Positions 8,092 through 17,841 are shown, counted from the stretch's first letter. The stretch is 54,823 nt of DNA from Deltaproteobacteria bacterium (GCA_026388665.1 JAPLJJ010000056.1:1-54823); one strand, 5' to 3'. Numbers and translations: made by a program. Notes: generated by a model from the sequence alone, not told the origin.

Positions 8092-9663
8092 TTGGGCTTC
8101 ATCGAGTTGTACGACACAACCTTAAGAGACGGCGCTCAAACCTGGGGTATAACGTTCTCCCTGGACGATAAGCTTAGAATCGCGCAGAAGCTTGATGAGG
8201 TAGGGATAGATTACATCGAAGGAGGCTATCCAGGGTCAAACCCAAAGGATAGGCGCTTTTTCGAACTTGCCCAAAAACTCAATCTTAAACACTCCAAAAT
8301 TGTGGCCTTTGGGAGCACATGCAGGTCGGACCTAACACCCCGAAAAGATCCCCAGGTTCAGAGTCTCCTACAAACCGGCGCGTCGGCAGTTACAATAGTC
8401 GGCAAGAGTTGGGACCTTCACGTCACGAACATCATTTCGGTTTCGCTTGAACGTAACCTTGAGATGATAGGGGAAACGATTGATTTTCTTAGACCACATT
8501 TTAGTAAGGTGATTTTCGACGCTGAACATTTTTTTGACGGTTTCAAGAGAAACAGGGATTACGCTATCAAGACTCTAGAAGCCGCAGGTTCCGCCGATCT
8601 CCTGTGCCTTTGCGACACGAATGGCGGGACATTGCCTTCGGAAACCGCAGAAATCATCCGGTACACTCAGCGACAAATTAAGCTGCCGCTCGGTATTCAT
8701 AATCATAACGATTCGGAAACCGCTGTCGCATGTTCTTTGATTGCCGCCGAAGTTGGGATCAAACAGATTCAGGGAACCATAAACGGCATAGGAGAGAGAT
8801 GCGGAAACACCAATTTGATATCCATAATTCCCGCCCTTGCCCTGAAAATGAAAATATTGGAGTACGATCCGGCAAAGTTGAAACTCCTTAGGCATTTGTC
8901 AGAATTTGTTGATGAGATGGCAAATCGTACGCCTTATAAAGCTCAACCTTATGTCGGCACCGCTGCCTTCGCCCATAAAGGAGGGTTACATTCAAGCGCC
9001 GTCCTAAAAATCCCTTCGGCTTACGAACACATCGACCCCGCCCTGGTGGGGTCTTTCAGGCATCTTCCAATTTCGGAACAGGCTGGTCGCGCGGCGTTAG
9101 TTCAAAAAGCGGCTGAGTTCGGAATAGACTTGGCGCCTGATGACCCGCGTGTTGGTGAAGTCCTGAAAATTGTGAAGGACCTTGAAGCCCAAGGCGCCAG
9201 ATACGATATCGCTGACGGCTCTTTTCAATTGTTGCTCAAAAGGATGCTTGGCCTTCACAAGAGATTCTTTACTCTACACGGATTCAGCGTAACCAGCTCT
9301 AAGAGAAAGGGAGACACAAAGACCTATTCAGACGCGGTTATCAGAATCGTCGTAAGAGATAAGATGGAGTTTTCCGCAGCAGAAGGAAACGGTCCTGTAA
9401 ATGCGTTGGATAACGCGTTGAGACAAGCCCTCACGACATTTTACCCTAATGTTGGCGAAGTGCGTCTGACCGATTTCAAGGTTAGGGTCCTGGAAGGCAC
9501 GTCTGGTACCGGCGCTACCGTCAGCGTGTTAATTGAATCCACTGACGGAGAAGATGTGTGGTGGACCGTAGGCTTTAATGAAAATGTAATACAGGCGTCA
9601 TGGAACGCTCTAGTGGATAGCATTGACTATAAACTTCAGAAAGACCTTGTCGGAAAAAATTGA
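8092..9663 (+). CDS. cimA: (R)-citramalate synthase
   Basis: 523 residues. The enzyme condenses pyruvate and acetyl-CoA to citramalate, the threonine-independent entry to isoleucine. The HMGL-type TIM barrel begins LYDTTLRDGAQTWG, has the metal-binding HNHND near residue 203 and a conserved GNTNL segment. A LeuA-type dimerisation/regulatory domain occupies about 390-510, normally the site of isoleucine feedback inhibition. Length and the AQT sequence after LRDG fit the long CimA family rather than 2-isopropylmalate synthase (LeuA) or homocitrate synthase. The start is TTG at 8092 with GGAGG six bases upstream. The stop overlaps the start of the next gene. Confidence 0.93.
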   Translation: MGFIELYDTTLRDGAQTWGITFSLDDKLRIAQKLDEVGIDYIEGGYPGSNPKDRRFFELAQKLNLKHSKIVAFGSTCRSDLTPRKDPQVQSLLQTGASAVTIVGKSWDLHVTNIISVSLERNLEMIGETIDFLRPHFSKVIFDAEHFFDGFKRNRDYAIKTLEAAGSADLLCLCDTNGGTLPSETAEIIRYTQRQIKLPLGIHNHNDSETAVACSLIAAEVGIKQIQGTINGIGERCGNTNLISIIPALALKMKILEYDPAKLKLLRHLSEFVDEMANRTPYKAQPYVGTAAFAHKGGLHSSAVLKIPSAYEHIDPALVGSFRHLPISEQAGRAALVQKAAEFGIDLAPDDPRVGEVLKIVKDLEAQGARYDIADGSFQLLLKRMLGLHKRFFTLHGFSVTSSKRKGDTKTYSDAVIRIVVRDKMEFSAAEGNGPVNALDNALRQALTTFYPNVGEVRLTDFKVRVLEGTSGTGATVSVLIESTDGEDVWWTVGFNENVIQASWNALVDSIDYKLQKDLVGKN

Positions 9664-10196
9664 GTAATCCTTCCACTAGAGGCCTCGCAATAATCATCGT
9701 TTTATTTGTGTTTACGTCTCTTTCCTGGCTAAACATCATGAACGATGAGTCTTCCTCTCGCTCCACGACATCCCTCTCGCAACTCGGAGATTGCGGATAT
9801 CAGGTCATTCTCAACGGGAAAATATTAGGAACTGTTTTTCTTCAGGGACCATCCACAATTAAAGAGATAGCAGCGGCGCTGGAAACAAATCGCCTCGGTC
9901 TGGATCGAGCGGAGCAGGTTTTCCCTTGCAGTTCTGTAATGGTTTTTCAGGATGATAAGCTGATCAGTGTTGAGAGACTACCGGGCGCTCAAACTATTGC
10001 ATGCGGAAAAAGAATTGACCTGAACTCAGCCTCTGGGGAAGACCTCGAAAGTGTTCCCGGTATAGGACCGGGTCTGGCCAAAAGAATAGTGGAATATAGA
10101 AATACTTTCGGTAGTTTTAACAGTGCAATGGAACTTGCCAAAGTAAAAGGGATAGGCCCCAAAAAGTCTCATGAATTTCAGCTTTATCTCAAATAA
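9660..10196 (+). CDS. ComEA-like helix-hairpin-helix protein, membrane anchored
   Basis: 178 residues. An N-terminal hydrophobic segment (about 8-26) acts as anchor or signal. A middle domain follows (about 45-115, possibly SLBB-like). The C-terminal ComEA-type helix-hairpin-helix pair has LNSASGEDLESVPGIGPGLA and a second FGSFNSAMELAKVKGIGPKK. Such proteins bind double-stranded DNA without sequence preference outside the inner membrane and feed DNA uptake where a competence system exists. None is visible here. The start TTG lies inside the cimA stop (TTGA overlap), so the two are cotranscribed, although their functions are unrelated. Confidence 0.8.
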   Translation: MSNPSTRGLAIIIVLFVFTSLSWLNIMNDESSSRSTTSLSQLGDCGYQVILNGKILGTVFLQGPSTIKEIAAALETNRLGLDRAEQVFPCSSVMVFQDDKLISVERLPGAQTIACGKRIDLNSASGEDLESVPGIGPGLAKRIVEYRNTFGSFNSAMELAKVKGIGPKKSHEFQLYLK

Positions 10197-10254
10197 GAAT
10201 CTCTGCGGTCCACGTTTAGCAAACATAATATTACTTTGATTTTTACGTGGCGCC

Positions 10255-11067
10255 TTACAATTCCCGGTCACGATTCATCACGCTGGCAGCATACGCGGCA
10301 CCGAAACCATTATCTATGTTCACCACGACTACTCCCGGCGCACACGAATTGAGCATCCCCAGGAGCGCTGCAATCCCCCCGAAAGAAGCCCCATATCCTA
10401 CAGAGGTCGGAACCGCTATTACAGGCCGATCGACAAGCCCCCCAATCACGCTGGGAAGGGCCCCTTCCATGCCTGCCACAACTACTATCACGGACGATGA
10501 ATTGATTACATCAATGTGCTCAAGAACCCGATGGATTCCAGCTATGCCAACATCATAAAGGGTGTTGACTCGGTTCCCCAAGGCTAAGGCAGTCACTTTG
10601 GCTTCTTCGGCTACCGGTAGATCGGAAGTGCCCGCTGCTATCACAAGAACAGACCCTCTACCACGAATCGGTATCTCTTCAGGCGAATAAAGGATTGTCC
10701 GTGCGAGCGGATTATGGTCCATCTTAACCCCGGTTTGATCAATCAAATATTCAGACTTTTGAGAGTCGATCCGAGTTATCAATACTACATCATGCCGTGC
10801 GCATAGCCGTTGGAATATGCTTACAATTTGATCCGGCGTTTTTCCCTCACCATAAATCACTTCGGGAAACCCGAGCCTTAGGGCCCTGTGATGGTCGACA
10901 CTCGCAAAACCAAGATGTTCTGTTTCGATTCTTTGGAACAAAAGACCGGCCTGCTCTACCGTCAGTTCGCCCGTTCTCACTTGTTCTAGAATTTGCTTAA
11001 GATGATCTCTGTTCAATTTGGATTCGCTATGCGGTACAAAGTAAAGCCCCGTTAAAGGAGGATTCAA
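10255..11067 (-). CDS. larB: LarB, pyridinium-3,5-biscarboxylate mononucleotide synthase
   Basis: Up to 270 residues. LarB carboxylates and hydrolyses nicotinate adenine dinucleotide as the first step of the nickel-pincer cofactor pathway. The C-terminal PurE-like domain is clear: VIAAGTSDLPVAEEA (about 144-158), VVVAGMEGALPSVIGGL (about 195-211) and PTSVGYGASFGG (about 219-230). The N-terminal EQVRTGELTVEQA is typical of the family. The TTG at 11067 lies inside an inverted repeat and has no Shine-Dalgarno sequence, so the real start may be further in, for example the TTG before NRDHLK. No larC, larE or larA lies nearby, so the partners must be elsewhere. The gene converges with the comEA-like gene. 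Confidence 0.9.
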   Translation of the reverse strand: MNPPLTGLYFVPHSESKLNRDHLKQILEQVRTGELTVEQAGLLFQRIETEHLGFASVDHHRALRLGFPEVIYGEGKTPDQIVSIFQRLCARHDVVLITRIDSQKSEYLIDQTGVKMDHNPLARTILYSPEEIPIRGRGSVLVIAAGTSDLPVAEEAKVTALALGNRVNTLYDVGIAGIHRVLEHIDVINSSSVIVVVAGMEGALPSVIGGLVDRPVIAVPTSVGYGASFGGIAALLGMLNSCAPGVVVVNIDNGFGAAYAASVMNRDREL

Positions 11068-11077
11068 ACCGGGGCTT
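11044..11077 (-). promoter_or_regulatory. Perfect inverted repeat spanning the larB start region
   Basis: AAGCCCCG at 11044-11051 and CGGGGCTT at 11070-11077 form a perfect 8-bp GC-rich stem with an 18-base loop. The stem and loop enclose the annotated TTG start of larB. In the mRNA this hairpin would hide the start, or, if translation starts further downstream, would sit in the leader. No run of U follows it, so it is not a simple terminator. A role in translation control is inferred. Confidence 0.4.
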
Positions 11078-11136
11078 CACGAGAGAAAAGGTATGTTGAG
11101 CGGCAAGCACGCCTACCCGCCGCTTGATGAAGACGG

Positions 11137-11165
11137 CTTAAACCATAATAACAAATAGTTGTCAA
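11137..11165 (-). promoter_or_regulatory. Possible sigma-70 promoter for larB
   Basis: Read on the minus strand there is a perfect TTGACA (11165-11160), a 17-base spacer and TTTAAG (11142-11137) as a weak -10. Transcription would start near 11130 and give a leader of about 60 bases that includes the inverted repeat at 11044-11077. The -10 match is poor, so this is only a candidate. Confidence 0.3.
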
Positions 11166-11249
11166 CGTTTTTTAAAGTTTCAATTTATATTTTATTATAT
11201 CTTGTTCATATTGTATAGGTTTTTACCTATATATATTATAGATGTGGCG

Positions 11250-11702
11250 CTATGAGAACGCCAGCGATCTCACGATGTCTACCTTACCAATGACACCTAC
11301 TAGCTTTCCATCTTCTTCTACAGGAATGGTATAGTATTTCGTTTCAGACATTATTCGCGCTATCTCAGCAACATCGGTGTCGGGATTTACGATCGTAGCG
11401 GGTTGCGAATAAATGTCACCGACTTTCGTCGCGGCAATTCTCTTGAAATCTTTGTGTAGACGCCAGGGATTCTCAAGAGGGATGACGGAATCCAGTATCA
11501 CAAAGACTGTCGGGATGTGTAATGGCTTGTTAAATTCCACAAGATCAGAATCGCAAACGACTCCAATCACTGTGTTTTCATCATCAACAACAGGGACTCC
11601 GTTTATGTTTTTTTCCAAAAGGATCCTGGCCAACTCCCGAATTGGGGTCTCCTTGGTGACGGTAATAACTTCTTTGGTCATTATGTCCGAAGCTTTTGGC
11701 AT
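11250..11702 (-). CDS. Tandem CBS-domain protein
   Basis: 150 residues made almost entirely of two CBS domains. The first begins ASDIMTKEVITVTKETPI and contains GVPVVDDENTVIGVV. The second runs from VGDIYSQPATIVNPDTDV to the LVGVIGKVDIVRSL end. Paired CBS domains form a Bateman module that binds adenine nucleotides and reports energy state to a partner. The linker between the pair (about 60-95) is longer than usual and may bind the partner. An in-frame TTG twelve bases upstream exists, but ATG at 11702 has GGAG six bases before it. It stands alone and its partner is unknown. A small AT-rich hairpin (11214-11231) follows the stop. Confidence 0.88.
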   Translation of the reverse strand: MPKASDIMTKEVITVTKETPIRELARILLEKNINGVPVVDDENTVIGVVCDSDLVEFNKPLHIPTVFVILDSVIPLENPWRLHKDFKRIAATKVGDIYSQPATIVNPDTDVAEIARIMSETKYYTIPVEEDGKLVGVIGKVDIVRSLAFS

Positions 11703-11840
11703 TACTGACTCCAACCTTGTTTAGAAAATTTTTTACGTCATGACTTTTCATGTAGCCTATCGATCTCAACCACAACATGCGTTGTGATATATTTACACGA
11801 CTTCGAGCCCGACAAGCTCCATCAATTACCAGAGGCCATC

Positions 11841-12062
11841 ATGAAAAGTTACCGGAAAGAATTATGGTTCAATATAAACAAGCGTCGTCAGTTCGTCAAC
11901 ATCACTCGAGATGTCGAAAATACTCTAAAGGAGTCGGGAATTCAGGAGGGATTGGTTCTGATCAATGCTATGCATATTACCGCTTCAGTTTTTATCGAGG
12001 GATGTCAACCCGAGAACCAGCCAAACTTGTGCCGTATTCGGGTTGACAATCCTGGCCTTTAG
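11841..12062 (+). pseudogene. Truncated YjbQ/UPF0047 family gene
   Basis: ATG at 11841 with AGAGG upstream starts a good YjbQ N terminus: [20 protein letters not shown], then [19 protein letters not shown]. Full-length members have about 135-140 residues, with a C-terminal half carrying the conserved His/Glu metal site. Here similarity stops at residue ~54, and the rest is an unrelated tail ending next to the clpB stop. I found the missing half in no other frame before 12062. The lesion is therefore a deletion of the 3' half rather than a simple frameshift. YjbQ proteins have been linked to thiamine-phosphate synthase-like activity. This copy should be inactive. Confidence 0.7.
12003..12048. 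terminator. Inverted repeat beyond the clpB stop
   Basis: TGTCAACCCGA (12003-12013) and TCGGGTTGACA (12038-12048) form a perfect 11-bp stem with a 24-base loop, eleven bases past the clpB stop codon and inside the decayed end of yjbQ. It could end clpB transcription from one side and the yjbQ remnant from the other, although neither side has a strong T-run. It also lies where yjbQ similarity breaks, so it could mark the rearrangement. Confidence 0.4.
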
Positions 12063-14647
12063 TTGGATTTCACAAACTTGAAGTGATCTCCATCTACAGT
12101 TACTTCTATGTTATCGTCAGGACTGTAATTTCCGCCCAGGATTTCAGACGCCAGCGGGTTTTCGATAAGACGCTGGATCGATCGTTTCAAGGGCCTGGCC
12201 CCATAAGCAGGATCAAAGCCTTCAGCGGCTAACATCTTTCGAGCCTGCGGGCTTAGCGTTAGCGTAAGCTTACTGTCGGCCAATCTCCTGTTTAGTCGTC
12301 CTATCTGGATATCAACTATTTTCTCTATGTCTTCCCTGCTCAACGCATGGAAAATTATTATGTCATCGAGCCGGTTCAAAAACTCGGGCCTGAAATGGAA
12401 ACGAAGCGCCTCCATGACTCGGGATCTCATGGCATCCTCGTCTTTTCCCGCATAATCCCTGATCTCTGTGGACCCAATATTCGAGGTCATGATTATGATA
12501 GAGTTCTTGAAATTAACAGTCCGGCCTTTGCCGTCCGTAAGTCTCCCGTCATCCAGTATTTGAAGCATAGCGTTGAAAACTTCCGGATGCGCCTTCTCTA
12601 TTTCGTCAAAGAGCACCACCGAATAAGGGCGACGACGGATCGCCTCAGTAAGGTGTCCCCCCTCATCGTAACCAACATAACCTGGAGGGGCGCCTATCAA
12701 TCTTGCTACCGAGTGTCGCTCCATGTATTCTGGCATGTCTACCCGGATCATGGCTTGCTCGTCATCAAACAGGAATTCAGCAAGGGCTCTCGCAAGTTCA
12801 GTCTTGCCTACCCCTGTCGGACCAAGGAATATAAAAGAGCCAATTGGTCGATTTGGGTCCTGCAATCCGGATCTGGATCGTCGAACCGCGTTCGATACGG
12901 CCACAATTGCTTCCTTCTGTCCAATGACTCTTTGCGCTATTCTCTCTTCCATGTTCAACAGTTTGCTGACTTCGCTCTCGAGCATTCTGGAGACCGGGAT
13001 GCCTGTCCATTTAGCCACAACATCAGCTACATCTTCCGCGTCCACCTCTTCCTTTAGAAGTCCTCCATCTTTTTGGATTTCAGCTAACTCGGCGTTTTTT
13101 TGTTTAATATCTTTTTCCAAAGAAATCAGCATGCCGTACTTCAACTCAGCCGCCTTGGCGAGATTACCCTCTCGTTCGGCTTGAGCCGCTTGTACTTTGG
13201 CCTGCTCAAGTCGCTCCTTAAGTTGCCTTATTTGGCCGATAACTTCTTTTTCTCTACGCCACTTCCCTTTAAACCCCTCAGATTCGTCGCCGAGTCTGTT
13301 TATTTCTTCCTCAACTTTTTCAAGTCTATCCCTGCTGTTAGGGTCGGATTCTTTTTTCAACGCCTGCTGTTCGATTTGAAGCTGAATGATCTTTCGATCT
13401 ATTTCGTCAATTTCCGTGGGCATTGAATCAATTTCGATCCTAAGCTTTGATGAAGCTTCATCAATTAGATCTATCGCTTTATCCGGCAAGAACCTGTCCG
13501 TAATATATCTATTTGAAAGAGTGACAGCCGCGATGATAGCGGCATCCTGGATTCGGACCCCATGATGCAACTCGTAACGTTCCTTAAGGCCTCTCAGGAT
13601 AGATATGGAATCCTCGACCGAGGGTTCAGCCACATAGATCGGCTGAAATCTACGTTCAAGGGCCGCGTCTTTTTCGATGTATTTCCTGTACTCGTTGATA
13701 GTAGTAGCGCCGACAGCTCGAAGCTCTCCTCTGGCCAAGGCGGGCTTGAGCATGTTTGAAGCGTCTACGGCCCCTTCGGCTGCGCCGGCGCCTACAAGAG
13801 TATGCATTTCATCAATAAACAGGATTATTTCGCCAGCAGCGGTTGTTACTTCTTTAAGAACAGCCTTTAGGCGGTCTTCAAATTCTCCACGGTATTTAGC
13901 TCCTGCGATCAACTGACCTATATCAAGAGCCAAGACCTTCTTTCCGCGTAGGGTTTCGGGAATATCGCCTGATACTATCCTGCCGGCGAGCCCCTCAACA
14001 ATTGCAGTTTTCCCCACACCGGGGTCGCCAATCAGTACCGGATTGTTTTTTGTCCTTCGAGATAGGACCTGAATTATCCTCCTGATCTCGTCATCCCTTC
14101 CTATTACCGGGTCCAGCTTGCCTTTACGGGCCAACTCGGTGAGGTCCTTGGTAAACTTTTTGAGCGCCTGATATTTTTCCTCGGGGGCTTGATCAGTTAC
14201 TCGCTGTGTTCCCCTGATGTCGGTCAGAACTGTATATATCTTGTCCTTTGTCACACCTTTCGAATTGAGGATCTTTGCAGCAGTGGTTTCTGAAGCTTGA
14301 GCAATTGCGATAAGAAGATGTTCCACGGACACGTATTCGTCGTGTAGCTGTTCCATCTCCTTAAATGCGCTTTCCAGGACTGCACGGAGACTGTTTGAGA
14401 AGTATCGGTCAGCCACTGCCCCGGTCTGTTGTGGAAAACGTTCAACTGCCTGGAGAGTTTCACCCATTATTCGTTCCAGATCAGCTCCGAGCTTTTTGAC
14501 TATTTCAACGCAAATTCCTTCATCGTCAGAAAGCAGGGCCAAAAGAAGATGTTCCGTGTCAACTTGAGGGTTTCCCCTTTTGGAAGCCATATTTTGAGCC
14601 GTTTCCAGGGCTTCTTGAGATTTCAATGTGAACTTGTCCAAACGCAT
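12059..14647 (-). CDS. clpB: ATP-dependent disaggregase ClpB
   Basis: 862 residues, the normal ClpB size. It is a cytoplasmic hexamer that works with DnaK to pull proteins out of aggregates. The Clp N-terminal repeats (about 1-145) are followed by AAA-1 with Walker A GDPGVGKT and Walker [10 protein letters not shown], the long coiled-coil middle domain (about 410-525) that marks ClpB, and AAA-2 with GPTGVGKT and FDEIEKAHP. The protein ends in the ClpB small domain without a ClpP-binding IGF loop. ATG at 14647 is preceded by AAGGAGG, a strong ribosome-binding site. I saw no CIRCE element upstream, so heat control, if any, must use another signal. Confidence 0.97.
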   Translation of the reverse strand: MRLDKFTLKSQEALETAQNMASKRGNPQVDTEHLLLALLSDDEGICVEIVKKLGADLERIMGETLQAVERFPQQTGAVADRYFSNSLRAVLESAFKEMEQLHDEYVSVEHLLIAIAQASETTAAKILNSKGVTKDKIYTVLTDIRGTQRVTDQAPEEKYQALKKFTKDLTELARKGKLDPVIGRDDEIRRIIQVLSRRTKNNPVLIGDPGVGKTAIVEGLAGRIVSGDIPETLRGKKVLALDIGQLIAGAKYRGEFEDRLKAVLKEVTTAAGEIILFIDEMHTLVGAGAAEGAVDASNMLKPALARGELRAVGATTINEYRKYIEKDAALERRFQPIYVAEPSVEDSISILRGLKERYELHHGVRIQDAAIIAAVTLSNRYITDRFLPDKAIDLIDEASSKLRIEIDSMPTEIDEIDRKIIQLQIEQQALKKESDPNSRDRLEKVEEEINRLGDESEGFKGKWRREKEVIGQIRQLKERLEQAKVQAAQAEREGNLAKAAELKYGMLISLEKDIKQKNAELAEIQKDGGLLKEEVDAEDVADVVAKWTGIPVSRMLESEVSKLLNMEERIAQRVIGQKEAIVAVSNAVRRSRSGLQDPNRPIGSFIFLGPTGVGKTELARALAEFLFDDEQAMIRVDMPEYMERHSVARLIGAPPGYVGYDEGGHLTEAIRRRPYSVVLFDEIEKAHPEVFNAMLQILDDGRLTDGKGRTVNFKNSIIIMTSNIGSTEIRDYAGKDEDAMRSRVMEALRFHFRPEFLNRLDDIIIFHALSREDIEKIVDIQIGRLNRRLADSKLTLTLSPQARKMLAAEGFDPAYGARPLKRSIQRLIENPLASEILGGNYSPDDNIEVTVDGDHFKFVKSN

Positions 14648-14960
14648 GTTTTGCCTCCTTGAACAATTTCTTCATGCAAAGGATTCCGCCTAAACTGACG
14701 AATTCATACAACATCTACATAAGGAGTTGGACAGACGGAATATTACATAAAGAGGAGGAGTTCGCGACTGACGAACTCATGGTTCACAGTTAAGGCGCCT
14801 GAGCAGGTCTGTCAATTGAGTGAAGGATTTATTTCGTAGTTTAGGTTTGACTTGTGACCACCTCATAGATAGGATTCAGTTTGAGCGCCGTGAAGAAAAT
14901 CGTTTATATTTTTCCTATAACTGCTTGTGGTTACCTTTGTGAACCCCCTGGAGACAGACA
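14648..14960. other. Intergenic region between divergent clpB and the HD-GYP gene
   Basis: 313 bases that must contain both promoters. I looked for a CIRCE inverted repeat and a clear heat-shock sigma-32 motif and saw neither. TATAAC near 14915 could be a -10 for the rightward gene. No coding sequence or RNA gene was recognised. Confidence 0.4.
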
Positions 14961-16517
14961 TTGGATCCGGACATTGTAAATCCTCCATCCTCTGCGCAAG
15001 AAACCGCTCTTCGAGATAATCAAGAGGACCTTTTAAGGATTTTGGTAGCCGACGACGATTCCGCTGCGTTGGAAAGCCTTTCTGAGTTACTCGAACTCAG
15101 TGGTTATGATGTCATTTCGGCAAACGGCGGAAAACAAGCGTGGAAAATGTTTTCAGACAAAAAGCCCAATCTCGTTATTACTGACATTCTGATGCCTGGC
15201 CTAGACGGCATCGGTCTCCTGAAACTAATAAGGGAAGCCGACGACCTCATTCCTGTCGTCATAATCACGGGTCATGGTGAAATAGAAAGCGCTGTCAGCG
15301 CTCTGAGACTGGGCGCCTACGATTTCCTCCTTAAGCCGATCAATGGAGAAATATTGATCTCCACGGTCCAAAAAGGGCTGGAGCACTACAGGCTTAAGCT
15401 CCTTGAGAAAGAATACACCGATCGTCTGGCGGTTCAGGTCGAGAATAGAACCAAAGAATTAGCAAAAACTAATGAATTTTTACGAGGCATACTTGAGAGT
15501 TCTCGAGGCGTGTCGATTGTAGTTACCGACCTAGATAAGCAGATAGTGTTCTGGAATTCAGGATCCGAAAATATATTCGGCTACACTGAGGACGAAATGG
15601 TTGGGCAATCGGTCTTGAGACTTTCTCCGCCCAACATGGGCCCCCATGACGTCGAAAACGTTCTTAGAGAGGCTCTGGACAGTAAAGCCGGGGCAATACA
15701 AAAGATCATCAAACAGGTCTCAAAGGATAAAAAAGAGGTCACTCTGTCTCTGGCCATATCACCCATGTTAGACCGAAAGGGACGCATGACCGGAGTGGTA
15801 GGTCTTGGGCAGGACATCACGGAACAATTTCGACTTCATGAAGAGTTGTTGGCGTCTTATATAAGGATTAGAAAGATTCAGGGCGCTTCTATTTTTGCCC
15901 TTGCGGCACTGGCGGAAGCTCGAGATGGGGAGACCGGAGAGCATCTGAATCGACTACGGGTGTACTGCGCCATTCTATGTAAAAGCCTACGTATGCGACC
16001 TTTTTACGGCAAGCAGATGACATCCGAGTTTATCGAAGACTTGGTGCAGTGTTCGGTATTGCACGACATAGGGAAAATCGTGATACCTGATAGCGTATTG
16101 TTCAAACCAGCGAAATACGAGACGGAAGAATTTGAAGTCATGAAGCAGCATGCCCTGTATGGAGGACGAGCGCTGTCAGAGGCGGCGAAGGAAACTGGAG
16201 AAGAACAGAGTTATCTGACCGTCGGGGCCGAGGTCGCTTACTATCATCATGAACGTTGGGATGGCGCAGGATATCCTTTCGGATTCAGTGAACTTCAAAT
16301 TCCTCTATCAGCACGCATTGTTGCATTAACTGACGTTTACGACGCGCTAACATCCAAGAGACGTTATAAGGAAGGCTTCTCACACGAAAAATCCATGAAG
16401 ATGATAGTTGAAGGAAGGAGAAAACATTTCGACCCTGAAATAGTTGACGCTTTCTTGGATGTTCACGAAGAATTTAGACGCGTTCGCAACATTCCGACCA
16501 GTGAGCAGATGGTCTAA
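14961..16517 (+). CDS. Response regulator with REC, PAS and HD-GYP domains
   Basis: 518 residues. The receiver domain (about 25-140) has the acidic cluster D31-D33, phospho-acceptor Asp75 in ITDILMPGLDG and Lys125. After a coiled linker comes a PAS domain (about 172-290) with a following C-terminal PAC-like GVVGLGQDIT. The HD-GYP domain (about 305-510) has the HD pair at 368-369 and HHERWDGAGYP at 429-439, an intact GYP motif. HD-GYP enzymes hydrolyse cyclic di-GMP, so the protein probably lowers c-di-GMP when phosphorylated or when the PAS ligand is sensed. TTG at 14961 has GGAG about ten bases upstream. No histidine kinase is adjacent, so it is an orphan regulator. Confidence 0.92.
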   Translation: MDPDIVNPPSSAQETALRDNQEDLLRILVADDDSAALESLSELLELSGYDVISANGGKQAWKMFSDKKPNLVITDILMPGLDGIGLLKLIREADDLIPVVIITGHGEIESAVSALRLGAYDFLLKPINGEILISTVQKGLEHYRLKLLEKEYTDRLAVQVENRTKELAKTNEFLRGILESSRGVSIVVTDLDKQIVFWNSGSENIFGYTEDEMVGQSVLRLSPPNMGPHDVENVLREALDSKAGAIQKIIKQVSKDKKEVTLSLAISPMLDRKGRMTGVVGLGQDITEQFRLHEELLASYIRIRKIQGASIFALAALAEARDGETGEHLNRLRVYCAILCKSLRMRPFYGKQMTSEFIEDLVQCSVLHDIGKIVIPDSVLFKPAKYETEEFEVMKQHALYGGRALSEAAKETGEEQSYLTVGAEVAYYHHERWDGAGYPFGFSELQIPLSARIVALTDVYDALTSKRRYKEGFSHEKSMKMIVEGRRKHFDPEIVDAFLDVHEEFRRVRNIPTSEQMV

Positions 16518-16629
16518 CACCAATTCATGTTTCAGCATGCAATTTATCAGAAGCGACAGGACAGGACTTCCAAGACAGTCGCAAATTGTGTAAAGTAAAT
16601 AATCCTAATTTTTCAGAGAGTGTTTTTTC

Positions 16630-17841
16630 ATGAGTCAGAGTTGGGTACCTATTTCAACTATAATAAAGACCGCCCCTAAACTGTTGGAGATCCCTAAATA
16701 CGCCAAGAATGTTGCGATGATACAGATCGACAAGTTCATGAGGAATCTTTCCTCCAAAGCAAGTGACGGGGCTGCGGATCGAATAAGGCAGTGTAGCATT
16801 CGCATAACAGATTACTGTAACCTCCGATGTCATACCTGTGGGCAGTGGGGTGATAGAGGTTTTTTACGTTCCTGTTCTCTCAAGGAATTGAAAGAACACG
16901 AAGTTTCTCCGGACAGATATATAGCTCTGTTGCAAGACCTGGCCGACCATGGACACACCCCTTCGGTATACCTCTGGGGTGGCGAGCCTATGCTTTACAA
17001 AGGCTCAGTAGATATAATCGAAGAGGCCGCCCGGTTGGGAATGCCGCCAAGTATCGCTACTAATGGAACCGGATTGTATGAACACGCTGAACGTTTAGTT
17101 CAAGCGCCCATGTTCGTGGTCCAGATTTCCGTGGATGGACCGGATGAGGCTACGCACAACACGAGTCGGCCAGGAGCTGCTCCAACTGTGAACAACTTCC
17201 GAACCATAAACAAGGCCATCGACGCATTAACGCAATTGAGAAAAGAAAAAGGTCAGCGACTGCCCCTGATTGCATCCTTAACCACCATCAATAATGTGAA
17301 TTACCAGAGGCTAGTTGATATCTATGAGGTTTTTCGAGATCGAGTGGATGTCTGCGTCTTTTACCTCGCGTGGTGGATAGACGAGGAATCTGCTGAAAAA
17401 CATACTAGTGATTTCGAGGAACGGTTCGGATTCAAACCTCAAAAGCATTACGGTTGGATAGGAAACTGGCGGCCACCTAATATCGACGCGTTGTCTCAAC
17501 AACTGAAGCGACTTAATGATCTGGCCAAGAAATTTTCAGGGCCTGCGGTTATCGTAATGCCTTCTCTGTATGAACCGGGCGACCTTGAAAAGTATTATAC
17601 CGATCATGATTCCCGATTCGGTTTCGATCGATGCGTGTCAATTTTTAGCGCCGTTGAAATAAATTCCAATGGCGACATGTCACCCTGCCGGGATTATCAC
17701 GATTACGTAGTAGGTAACGTTAAGGAAAATACGATAACCAATCTTTGGAATTCCGAGCGGTATCGAGATTTTCGGAAGAGTTTGTCATCTAAGGGATTAA
17801 TGCCGGTTTGTTCTCGTTGCTGTGGCTTGATGGGTTATTGA
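16630..17841 (+). CDS. Radical SAM / SPASM domain protein
   Basis: 403 residues. The radical SAM cluster motif CNLRCHTC (Cys63, Cys67, Cys70) lies in the usual CxxxCxxC spacing, followed by a WGGEPML strand (about 117-123) and a DGPDEATHN segment. The C-terminal SPASM-like region has DRCVSIFS, MSPCRDYH and CSRCC, enough cysteines for one or two auxiliary clusters. SPASM proteins modify peptides, assemble cofactors or mature enzymes. No small precursor peptide or partner lies beside it, so the substrate is unknown. The ~50-residue N-terminal extension before the core is longer than usual. The gene follows the HD-GYP gene by 112 bases and may have its own promoter. Confidence 0.85.
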   Translation: MSQSWVPISTIIKTAPKLLEIPKYAKNVAMIQIDKFMRNLSSKASDGAADRIRQCSIRITDYCNLRCHTCGQWGDRGFLRSCSLKELKEHEVSPDRYIALLQDLADHGHTPSVYLWGGEPMLYKGSVDIIEEAARLGMPPSIATNGTGLYEHAERLVQAPMFVVQISVDGPDEATHNTSRPGAAPTVNNFRTINKAIDALTQLRKEKGQRLPLIASLTTINNVNYQRLVDIYEVFRDRVDVCVFYLAWWIDEESAEKHTSDFEERFGFKPQKHYGWIGNWRPPNIDALSQQLKRLNDLAKKFSGPAVIVMPSLYEPGDLEKYYTDHDSRFGFDRCVSIFSAVEINSNGDMSPCRDYHDYVVGNVKENTITNLWNSERYRDFRKSLSSKGLMPVCSRCCGLMGY

